Assembly: GCA_044345075.1 (NCBI GenBank)
Contig: JBIJBU010000078.1
Span: 1-8,463, forward strand
DNA length: 8,463 nucleotides
Source: CAIKZY01 sp044345075
Lineage (GTDB): Bacteria > Actinomycetota > Actinomycetes > S36-B12
Direction of reading: 5' to 3'
The notes beneath the pieces were generated by a model. The model was given only the letters and a program-made list of their open reading frames with translations. It did not search any database and was not told where the DNA came from. Within the stretch, counting starts at the first letter, position 1. Every line of letters begins with the position of its first letter. Positions 1-5,332 of this stretch are shown in pieces. The position numbers were made by a program, and so were the translations under genes.

Positions 1-189
1 CGCCGCAATGACCGACGGCTGCAATTCCTGACCGGTGATGATGTAGGCCGTGATGAAGACCATGGTCGGCAGTCCCGAATCAATGATTCCGCGCCAACCA
101 CCGATCGCTCGTTCGAGGAGCATGCTTTCTGCACGAACGTCAGCGGCCGTTTCGTGTTCGGGCTTTGGCTCCATCGAATCAGCGCTCAT
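1..189 (-). CDS. DUF3159 family membrane protein, N-terminal part (cut by window edge)
   Basis: Only the first 63 codons lie in the window and the frame runs open through position 1. The protein begins MSADSMEPKPEHETAADVRA, a polar cytosolic tail. A GGWRGIIDSGLPTMVFITAY segment follows, resembling the start of the DUF3159 domain, with the first hydrophobic helix at about residues 40-63. DUF3159 proteins are actinobacterial multi-pass membrane proteins without an established function. The ATG at 189 shares one base with the TGA of the upstream OB-fold gene (TGATG), and no Shine-Dalgarno is obvious, so translation is probably coupled. As I recall, in M. tuberculosis this gene (Rv2693c) sits between the OB-fold gene and the ceoBC/Trk potassium-uptake genes; whether trk genes follow here cannot be seen. 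Confidence 0.85.
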   Translation of the reverse strand, partial: MSADSMEPKPEHETAADVRAESMLLERAIGGWRGIIDSGLPTMVFITAYIITGQELQPSVIAA

Positions 190-554
190 CAGTCGTTGGC
201 CGGTAGGAGCAGGTAGCGCGGATTGAAGACAGTCAGGTGACGATCACTTGTCGTGATTCGGCCGTGAATAATCATCTTGCGTCCGGGCGCAATTCCCTCG
301 ATGTGTCGGCGCCCGAGCCACAGAACCCGCAGACTTCCGGATCCGTCGTAGAGCTCGATCTCGAGTGCCGGCAAAGCCGAGCGAGGGCGAATGGTGAGCG
401 AACGCACGGCTCCGCTCACGCGCAGCTTGTCGCCTGGCTTGCAGTCGGCGATATGCGAGATCTCTGCGTACGTCAACTCCTCAAGGAGTTCCTCTGCCTC
501 GAGTTCTTCCTGGTTGCGACCCAGGCGGGTGAACCGCTCGCGGAGACCGGTCAA
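189..554 (-). CDS. Small OB-fold nucleic acid-binding domain protein
   Basis: This 121-residue soluble protein has a charged N-terminal helix (about residues 5-35, rich in Glu and Arg) followed by one OB-fold at about 40-118. Recognisable blocks are GDKLRVSGAV (41-50), YDGSGSLRVLWLGRR (69-83), GIAPGRKMIIHGRI (87-100) and a terminal NPRYLLL. It resembles actinobacterial OB-fold proteins such as Rv2694c, and RecG-wedge or tRNA-anti-like OB folds. Single-stranded nucleic acid binding is inferred from the fold and has not been shown for this branch. The first codon is TTG at 554; an in-frame TGA lies six codons upstream and there is no later ATG or GTG before the conserved region, so TTG is the only usable canonical start. 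A GGAG lies 5 nt before it. The start overlaps the DUF3710 stop as TTGA. Confidence 0.88.
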   Translation of the reverse strand: MTGLRERFTRLGRNQEELEAEELLEELTYAEISHIADCKPGDKLRVSGAVRSLTIRPRSALPALEIELYDGSGSLRVLWLGRRHIEGIAPGRKMIIHGRITTSDRHLTVFNPRYLLLPAND

Positions 555-1159
555 CGGATCTCCGTGATCTCAGGGCCACGCTCGAAGGGATCGATCACCG
601 GAACGCTGACAGTTGCCGGTGCCACCGGAGCGTCAGGAAGTCGCATAGGAATCGGTGCGCCCGCCGCCATGGCGCTATGACCTCGTACGACCACGAGTGA
701 TCGGACGACGTTCTCGAGTGCTGCTGCAGCATTGCCGGGTCGAGCCGCCGCGCCGAGGAAGACCGCGCGAACGAACCAACGCGGACCGTCGATGCCTGCG
801 AATCGGGCCGGAACCTTATGCCCGGACTCGTCATTGACCTGCGCGTGAAGTTCCGGACCGAAAGGCCCTTCGACGACCTCCACGAGACCACCCGAAGTAT
901 TCACGCCCGCAAGAATCTCGCCGCGTACGACATCCCAGTAGCCGCCGGACTTCGGAGCTGCGTAGGGCTGGATCTGCACGGCACCCTCGAAGCCGGCGAA
1001 GGTGAGCTGCACGACATTGCCTGATGTCTGGTCGACCTGCACCTGAACATCGACACCGGGCATACCGATGACCAGAAGACCGCCGAGATTGACGCGTTCG
1101 ACTCCGTCGTTGAAATCAATCTCGGATTCGTCCCAGGGGCCCTTGCTGCGATCTGTCAT
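551..1159 (-). CDS. DUF3710 domain-containing protein
   Basis: A 202-residue protein matching DUF3710 over most of its length: GPWDESE near the N-terminus (7-13), NLGGLLV (24-30), PYAAPKSGGYWD (65-76), EGPFGPELHA (97-106), the strongly conserved GIDGPRWFVRAVFLG (122-136) and VVVRG (156-160). A Pro/Ala/Val-rich tail follows. There is no signal peptide or transmembrane helix, so it should be cytosolic. Its function is unknown; it regularly neighbours dut and the OB-fold gene in actinobacteria. I chose ATG 1159 (MTDRSKGPW) over an in-frame start at 1213 because the earlier one would lie inside dut and add 18 unconserved residues. Reading the minus strand, AAGGATGACCCC precedes ATG 1159, giving a good Shine-Dalgarno. 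The dut stop is 4 nt upstream. Confidence 0.9.
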   Translation of the reverse strand: MTDRSKGPWDESEIDFNDGVERVNLGGLLVIGMPGVDVQVQVDQTSGNVVQLTFAGFEGAVQIQPYAAPKSGGYWDVVRGEILAGVNTSGGLVEVVEGPFGPELHAQVNDESGHKVPARFAGIDGPRWFVRAVFLGAAARPGNAAAALENVVRSLVVVRGHSAMAAGAPIPMRLPDAPVAPATVSVPVIDPFERGPEITEIR

Positions 1160-1163
1160 GGGG

Positions 1164-1619
1164 TCATCCTTGCACCTTGGCATGCCCACCGGTGGACCCG
1201 AATCCCCCGCCACCTCGATGGGAGCCGGGAAGCTCGGTCACTTCGATCAACTCCGCGCATTCGACCCGCTGAATGACCAACTGGGCAATCCGGTCGCCAT
1301 GTGCGATGTCAATCTGCTCACGAGGGTCGTGATTGATCACGATAACCTTGATCTCGCCCCGATAGCCGGCGTCAATGACACCCGGTGCATTCACTATCCC
1401 CAGACCGGCACGCAAAGCGAGACCACTTCGGGGATGAACGAAAGCGGCGAACCCAGGCGGCAAAGCGATAGCAATTCCCGTCGCAATCAACGCGCGCTCG
1501 CCGGGCGCGATGCTCATGGATTCTGCAGCCCGGAGATCAAGACCAGCATCGCCGGGATGCTCGTATGCGGGAAGAGGCAAGTTCTCATCGAGACGAGTGA
1601 CGAGCACGGGAACTCTCAT
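1164..1619 (-). CDS. dut: Deoxyuridine 5'-triphosphate nucleotidohydrolase (dUTPase)
   Basis: It hydrolyses dUTP to dUMP and pyrophosphate, keeping uracil out of DNA and supplying dUMP for thymidylate synthesis. The family acts as a cytosolic homotrimer. At 151 residues it has normal length, and all five trimeric-dUTPase motifs are visible: motif 1 GDAGLDLR (23-30), motif 2 PRSGLALR (63-70, Ser65 contacting the phosphates), motif 3 around NAPGVIDAGYRGEI (77-90, with catalytic Asp83 and the uracil-pocket Tyr86), motif 4 GDRIAQLV (108-115), and the glycine-rich motif 5 RGGGGFGSTGG (135-145) with Phe140 as the base-stacking aromatic. The ATG at 1619 overlaps the thioesterase stop by 4 nt (ATGA), indicating coupled translation. 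All key residues are present, so the enzyme should be active. Confidence 0.97.
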   Translation of the reverse strand: MRVPVLVTRLDENLPLPAYEHPGDAGLDLRAAESMSIAPGERALIATGIAIALPPGFAAFVHPRSGLALRAGLGIVNAPGVIDAGYRGEIKVIVINHDPREQIDIAHGDRIAQLVIQRVECAELIEVTELPGSHRGGGGFGSTGGHAKVQG

Positions 1620-2200
1620 GGGTTGACGTCCCAGTTCATGCCCGCCGACTCCCCTGCGCGCCAGGCCGGACCGCCATTCGCGCGATCGACTATCGCCTGC
1701 TCGACTTGTTCGCGATTTCCGTTTTCCAGGAAGTGCTCGATCGGCACCTGGATAAACAGAGCGCTCGCGCGCACCGCCAGTTGTCCGTCCTCGAGGTAGC
1801 CATCGGCGCTGGTGAAGACCTTGCGACCCTTGATGCCATCAATGCGCGCGGTGATGCTCAAGGTCGAACCCACGGGTACTGGCCGGCGATATTCGGTCTC
1901 GAGTCGTCCGGTGACCACCGGGTAGCCAATGAGCCAGTTGAGCCCGCCGAGAACATCGTCGAATGCCGAGGCCAGGACGCCACCATGGGCGAGCCCAGGT
2001 GCGCCCTGATGGTTCTCGGTCACGGTGAACACACCATGCACCGTGAGGTCGTCGCCAGCAGTCATCTTCATGTGCAGACCAGTCGGGTGATCCTCACCGC
2101 AGCCGAAGCACCACCGAAAGTGAGAGGGGATCTCGTCACCTGGATTAGGAGCATGCTCGGGTCGCTCGGGAATGACAGCGTCGTCGGGCACCTGAATCAC
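1616..2200 (-). CDS. PaaI-type hotdog-fold thioesterase
   Basis: A 194-residue single-hotdog protein, probably an acyl-CoA thioesterase. The N-terminal FRWCFGCGEDHPTGLHM (28-44; Cys31 and Cys34) is a hallmark of the actinobacterial PaaI-like branch. The active-site signature APGLAHGGVLASAFDD (67-82) has the HGG turn at 72-74 and Asp81/Asp82 as candidate general base. GRLETEYRRPVPVGS (98-112) is the second conserved hotdog block, and the long C-terminal tail from about 155 is unconserved. The substrate cannot be read from sequence. It heads the dut operon, overlapping dut by 4 nt. The start is GTG at 2200; an in-frame GTG at 2191 is possible. There is no well-spaced Shine-Dalgarno, but a -10-like hexamer ends 6 nt upstream, suggesting a leaderless message. 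Confidence 0.88.
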   Translation of the reverse strand: MIQVPDDAVIPERPEHAPNPGDEIPSHFRWCFGCGEDHPTGLHMKMTAGDDLTVHGVFTVTENHQGAPGLAHGGVLASAFDDVLGGLNWLIGYPVVTGRLETEYRRPVPVGSTLSITARIDGIKGRKVFTSADGYLEDGQLAVRASALFIQVPIEHFLENGNREQVEQAIVDRANGGPAWRAGESAGMNWDVNP

Positions 2201-2206
2201 GCGTTG

Positions 2207-2212
2207 ACCCTA
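2207..2212 (-). promoter_or_regulatory. Candidate -10 element for a leaderless thioesterase-dut operon mRNA
   Basis: Read on the minus strand this is TAGGGT, fitting the actinobacterial TANNNT -10 pattern. Exactly 6 nt (CAACGC) separate it from the GTG at 2200, so transcription would begin at or within a base or two of the start codon. No convincing -35 hexamer lies 17-18 nt further upstream. The 56-nt divergent gap 2201-2256 must hold both this promoter and that of DUF3093. Confidence 0.4.
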
Positions 2213-2256
2213 CTCCAGCACCCACGCCCACGAGGCTCTCGTGAGAGGCTGCCTCC

Positions 2257-2703
2257 ATGACCGGCGCAGAGATCGTCTTTCGCGAGCGCCTGACCCCGCG
2301 CGCATTCGTGTTCGTGATCGTCGAGGCATTCGTGGCCATGGTCGGCATCGCCTATGGAGCCCCGTTTGGGGCCCGAGTGGGATGGATTGTCTTCATCGGC
2401 GCCTCGATCCTGGCGATCTGGGCGCTGCTGGCCAGTTCGCCCACGATTGAGGTAACCGCGACTCATCTGCGCGCTGGCGCGGCCCGGATCGAGCGCTCGA
2501 AGATTGCGGGAGTAACGGCCCTGGACCCTGCAGCCTTCAGGCTCGCGCGCGGCCGCGAGACAGATGCCCGTCGCTTCTCACTGATGCGGTCTTGGCATAG
2601 CGGCTCAGGAGTGCTCATCACCATTGACGATCCCGACGACCCGCACCCCGCCTGGATCCTGACCACTGCCCGACCCGCCGATCTCGCCGCTGCCCTAGCA
2701 TGA
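2257..2703 (+). CDS. DUF3093 family membrane protein
   Basis: A 148-residue protein with two predicted transmembrane helices close to the N-terminus (about 15-33 and 41-59) and a soluble C-terminal domain. Features typical of DUF3093 are the N-terminal FRERLTPRAF, the THLRAGAARI block (69-78), the RGRETDARRFSLM block (98-110) and the C-terminal signature DPDDPHPAWILTTARPADL (125-143). The function is unknown; the fold looks like a small membrane-anchored PH-like domain, though this is only an impression. As I recall, Rv2698 occupies the same place beside dut and DUF4193 in M. tuberculosis. A GAGAGG lies 8 nt before ATG 2257. It is divergent from the dut operon and is followed 4 nt later by DUF4235. 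Confidence 0.87.
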   Translation: MTGAEIVFRERLTPRAFVFVIVEAFVAMVGIAYGAPFGARVGWIVFIGASILAIWALLASSPTIEVTATHLRAGAARIERSKIAGVTALDPAAFRLARGRETDARRFSLMRSWHSGSGVLITIDDPDDPHPAWILTTARPADLAAALA

Positions 2704-2707
2704 ATGC

Positions 2708-2983
2708 ATGAGCGCATCGGAGATCGAAGCAGCCAAGCCCAAACTTAACCCCGTGGTGCACGTGATCGCGCCGCTCGTCGCCTACGGAGCGACGATGCTC
2801 GTGCGCAAGGTGCTGCAGGTCGGCTACCGACAGTTGACCGGCGACGAGGCACCCGATGCCAAAGACCCGCAGGTGAGATTCACGCGTGCACTGGCCTGGA
2901 CTGTAGTCACTGCGTCCACCTCAGCCGTGGTCGAGGTCGCGGTCTATCGATACGCGAATAAGCGCAGCCAGCACCTCGACTAG
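2708..2983 (+). CDS. DUF4235 family small protein
   Basis: This 91-residue protein resembles DUF4235. It has a hydrophobic stretch at about 15-36 (VVHVIAPLVAYGATMLVRKV), the characteristic RQLTGDEAPDAKDP segment (41-54), and a second Ala/Val-rich helix at 60-82 ending in basic residues, so it is likely a small membrane-associated protein with two helices. The function is unknown. ATG 2708 lies 4 nt after the DUF3093 stop with no evident Shine-Dalgarno, implying translational coupling. An overlapping ATG at 2704 is in another frame and soon hits a stop. It converges on DUF4193 across a 32-nt gap in which I see no convincing terminator hairpin. Confidence 0.75.
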   Translation: MSASEIEAAKPKLNPVVHVIAPLVAYGATMLVRKVLQVGYRQLTGDEAPDAKDPQVRFTRALAWTVVTASTSAVVEVAVYRYANKRSQHLD

Positions 2984-3015
2984 ACAGTCGTGGTGGCTCA
3001 GGCGGATCTAGCCCG

Positions 3016-3312
3016 TCAGGAGCACTCTTTGCACACGGGGCCGGCCTTGGCCTCGTGATCAAGCTGGCTTCGGTGGTGAACCAGAAAGCACTTAGAGCAG
3101 GTGAATTCATCTGCCTGGCGCGGAAGCACTCGCACCGTCAGGCTCTCATCGGAAAGATCGGCACCGGGCAGTTCGAGGTTCTCTGCCAGTTCTGCCTCGT
3201 CGACATCGACTGCCGAAGACGCCTTGTCCGCACGCCGAGCCTTGAGCTCCTCGAGGGAATCCTCGGCAAGCTCCTCGTCGGTCTTGCGCGGTGCGTCATA
3301 GTCGGTTGCCAT
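3016..3312 (-). CDS. DUF4193 domain protein with C-terminal four-cysteine motif
   Basis: A 98-residue cytosolic protein matching DUF4193 from end to end: MATDYDAPRKTDEE at the N-terminus, EDSLEELKARR (17-27), an acidic middle (DVDEAELAENLELPGADLS, 36-54), SLTVRVLPRQADEFTC (57-72), and CFLVHHRSQL (75-84). Cys72, Cys75, Cys94 and Cys97 form a CX2C...CX2C pattern that should bind one zinc ion. The compact zinc ribbon plus acidic tail suggests binding to a nucleic acid-associated protein complex, but no function is established to my knowledge. ATG 3312 is preferred over an in-frame TTG at 3318 because family members begin MATDYD and because a GGAAGGG lies 7 nt before it. The gene is convergent with DUF4235 and divergent from the gamma-CA-like gene. 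Confidence 0.92.
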   Translation of the reverse strand: MATDYDAPRKTDEELAEDSLEELKARRADKASSAVDVDEAELAENLELPGADLSDESLTVRVLPRQADEFTCSKCFLVHHRSQLDHEAKAGPVCKECS

Positions 3313-3387
3313 GGTCAATCCCTTCCTTGCCTGCGTTCCATCGCCAACATCTCAGGACCAGGATTTGTTCCCAGTGTCGGCGCGCAG

Positions 3388-3416
3388 ATTGTCCCTCACC
3401 TAGAGCCCTGAACCAA
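3388..3416 (-). promoter_or_regulatory. Candidate promoter for DUF4193
   Basis: On the minus strand, a TTGGTT (3416-3411) and a GACAAT (3393-3388) are separated by exactly 17 nt, matching TTGACA and TATAAT at 3 and 4 of 6 positions. The start site would be near 3381, giving a leader of roughly 70 nt that carries the gene's Shine-Dalgarno. The 143-nt divergent gap 3313-3455 otherwise shows only a short GGGGATACCCC palindrome at 3420-3430. Confidence 0.3.
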
Positions 3417-3443
3417 CTCGGGGATACCCCCTGCGTGTCGCGG

Positions 3444-3449
3444 TAGCGT
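3444..3449 (+). promoter_or_regulatory. Candidate -10 element for a leaderless gamma-CA-like mRNA
   Basis: TAGCGT fits the TANNNT -10 pattern and is followed by exactly 6 nt (TCAGGC) and then ATG 3456, the spacing expected if transcription starts at the start codon. No purine-rich Shine-Dalgarno is well placed before that ATG. The arrangement copies that in front of the thioesterase GTG. No clear -35 is seen. Confidence 0.4.
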
Positions 3450-3455
3450 TCAGGC

Positions 3456-3974
3456 ATGCCGATCTACGCCCTCGGGGACCTCGTGCCTCAGATTGACCCG
3501 ACCGCCTTCGTGCACCCCGATGCGGTAATCATCGGAGATGTCACCGTCGGCCCGGAGTCGAGTATCTGGCCCACTGCCGTCCTGCGCGGCGATCATGCCC
3601 CCATCGTGATCGGGGCCCAGACCTCAATCCAGGACGGCACGGTGATTCACGTGTCTCGCGGAAAGCCCACCACCGTGGGCAACCGCTGCGTCGTCGGTCA
3701 CAACGCGCACTTGGAGGGATGCACGATCCATGACCACAGCCTCATCGGATCTGGCTCAGTCATTTTGCACAACGTGACCGTCGGACCGCATTCCCTGGTC
3801 GGTGCGTGCGCCATGGTCCCCAACAACAAGGTGATCCCGCCGCATGCCAAGGCCTTGGGCGTACCGGTCACGATCACTGAAAACGCCGTCGGCGTCGATG
3901 ACTTCGATCAAGCAGTCGAAGGCTATGTCAGCAATGTTCATCACTACTCAGCGCACCTGCGCAGGCTCGACTGA
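3456..3974 (+). CDS. Gamma-carbonic anhydrase-like left-handed beta-helix protein
   Basis: A 172-residue hexapeptide-repeat protein of the CamH/YrdA/CaiE-like gamma-CA family, expected to form a trimeric left-handed beta-helix. Visible blocks are the opening AFVHPDAVIIGDVTVG (17-32), SSIWPTAVLRGD (35-46), TSIQDGTVIHV (56-66), VGHNAHLEGCTI (80-91) and IPPHAKALGVP (127-137). Compared with archaeal Cam, Arg44, Gln59, Asp60, His65 and His82 line up with active-site or metal residues. The position of the third zinc His (122 in Cam) is occupied by Glu87, with another His at 85. Carbonic anhydrase activity is therefore uncertain; many family members have none demonstrated. The MFS gene begins 2 nt after the stop, so the two form an operon. 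Confidence 0.9.
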   Translation: MPIYALGDLVPQIDPTAFVHPDAVIIGDVTVGPESSIWPTAVLRGDHAPIVIGAQTSIQDGTVIHVSRGKPTTVGNRCVVGHNAHLEGCTIHDHSLIGSGSVILHNVTVGPHSLVGACAMVPNNKVIPPHAKALGVPVTITENAVGVDDFDQAVEGYVSNVHHYSAHLRRLD

Positions 3975-3976
3975 TC

Positions 3977-5251
3977 ATGCTCGCGCCCTATCGAGACATC
4001 CTGCGCATTCGCGGTGCAGCCAAATTCTCAGGCATCGGCCTGCTCGCACGGCTGCCCGCTGCAATGGTCATGCTCGCGATCATCTTGTTCGTCAGTGCGC
4101 AAACAGACTCATTCGCCGTAGCGGGCGCGATGGCAGCCGCCTTCCAGATCAGCGCCTCGACCGTCACGATTATCTCCAGCCGCATCTCGGATCGGCTAGG
4201 TCAGGCACGCGTTCTCCCGTTGCTGTGCGTCGTCAATGCCACGTTCATGATCTTGTTCGTGGTCAGCATGCAGCGCGACCTCCCACTACTCATCTCGGGA
4301 CTATTCATCGCTGTGGCCGGCGCCTTCATGCCGGCCATCGGCAGCATGATCAGGGCTCGTTGGGCAGCCATTGCTGAGGGCACACAGTTGCGTACGGCCT
4401 TCGCGATGGAGAGCACCTTTGACGAGCTCGACTGGGCGATCGGCCCATTACTGACTGCGGCACTTGCAGCCGCACTAGACCCAGCTGCGCCGCTCATCGC
4501 AGCCGCCATTTTCACGGTCTTCTTCGGACTCAGCCTCGCAACCCTGCGCTCGACACAGCCAGTGCCGAAAAAGCGCAGCGCACATCATCAGCATCGCGGC
4601 GGTCTGATGCGCGATGGCCTGCCCATCGTGGTCGTGACCTTGGCCGGACTCGGCATCATGTTCGGTGCTTATGAGGTTGCCATCCCCGCATTCGCGCTCG
4701 AACAGGGTGCACCCAATGCGAGTGGACTCATCCTGGCGATCTGGGCACTCGGCTCCATGCTCGGTGGTCTCTGGTTCGGCACCCGTCACTGGAAGGCAGG
4801 CCTGCCGAAACAGGCACAGATCGCCATTGGACTCCTGGCCCTTGCCATGGTGCCGGGCTTGATCGACTATTCGATTGCCGCCAGCTCAGTCGCTGCTTTC
4901 TTGGCCGGAATAGCGATTGCTCCCGCACTCATCACCCAGTTCTCCCTCGCGGAGCGGCTGGTGGAATCCGATCGCATCACTGAAGGCATCACCTGGGCAA
5001 TGTCGGGAATCACCCTCGGATTCGCGGCGGGCAGTGCGCTTGCGGGTGTCTTGATCGATGCGATCGACGTACGCGCCGGGTTCGCCGTGTCACTCGCGGG
5101 CGCCATCGCAGCGTTCCTTCTGGCGTGGGGCTTCAGGGGGGTCTTGGAGCGCCATGTGCGCCACGGGGAGGAGCCCGCAGTCTTCGCCCCCGGCTGGGAT
5201 CCAATTCCCGGACCCGTCGCTGGGAGTTTCGACGACTTCGACTCGAAGTGA
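3977..5251 (+). CDS. Major facilitator superfamily transporter
   Basis: A 424-residue inner-membrane protein with about 12 hydrophobic helices in two halves, joined by a polar, basic, His-rich loop at about 192-214. Between helices 2 and 3 is a motif-A-like SDRLGQARVLP (71-81). The stretch AMESTFDELDWAIGPLLTAAL (143-163) is characteristic of an uncharacterised actinobacterial MFS group often found near sepH. The C-terminal 34 residues are cytosolic, acidic and Pro/Gly-rich. The substrate is unknown; the sequence points to a drug or metabolite exporter-type MFS without a diagnostic specificity residue. ATG 3977 follows the gamma-CA stop by 2 nt with no clear Shine-Dalgarno, so translation is probably coupled. 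The stop is 81 nt before the proposed sepH start. Confidence 0.9.
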   Translation: MLAPYRDILRIRGAAKFSGIGLLARLPAAMVMLAIILFVSAQTDSFAVAGAMAAAFQISASTVTIISSRISDRLGQARVLPLLCVVNATFMILFVVSMQRDLPLLISGLFIAVAGAFMPAIGSMIRARWAAIAEGTQLRTAFAMESTFDELDWAIGPLLTAALAAALDPAAPLIAAAIFTVFFGLSLATLRSTQPVPKKRSAHHQHRGGLMRDGLPIVVVTLAGLGIMFGAYEVAIPAFALEQGAPNASGLILAIWALGSMLGGLWFGTRHWKAGLPKQAQIAIGLLALAMVPGLIDYSIAASSVAAFLAGIAIAPALITQFSLAERLVESDRITEGITWAMSGITLGFAAGSALAGVLIDAIDVRAGFAVSLAGAIAAFLLAWGFRGVLERHVRHGEEPAVFAPGWDPIPGPVAGSFDDFDSK

Positions 5252-5322
5252 CGCGGACTCTGCCGATGTCCCCCACGCACATCACAAAGCGGTAAGTTGT
5301 CAGGCAGCACATCCGCCATATG

Positions 5323-5327
5323 AGGAG
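5323..5327 (+). promoter_or_regulatory. Shine-Dalgarno supporting a CTG start for sepH
   Basis: AGGAG is the best ribosome-binding match in the 81-nt gap before sepH. It is followed by 5 nt (TCATC) and CTG 5333, in frame with the conserved SepH sequence. An in-frame TGA at 5321-5323 closes the frame just before it. A TANNNT hexamer (TAAGTT, 5293-5298) lies about 25 nt upstream and could be the -10 of a separate sepH promoter, though no -35 is visible. Confidence 0.5.
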
Positions 5328-5332
5328 TCATC

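Noticed and set aside
1068..1799. A 243-codon plus-strand frame opposite dut and the thioesterase
   Set aside because: Antisense shadow of dut, which shows all five catalytic motifs; low-complexity composition and no recognisable domain.
2984..3015. Possible bidirectional terminator between DUF4235 and DUF4193
   Set aside because: Only a 4-bp GGCT/AGCC pairing with an 11-nt loop is visible, with no T-run; not supportable.
3313..3318. TTG 3318 as the DUF4193 start
   Set aside because: Family members begin MATDYD, matching ATG 3312, which also has the better Shine-Dalgarno spacing.
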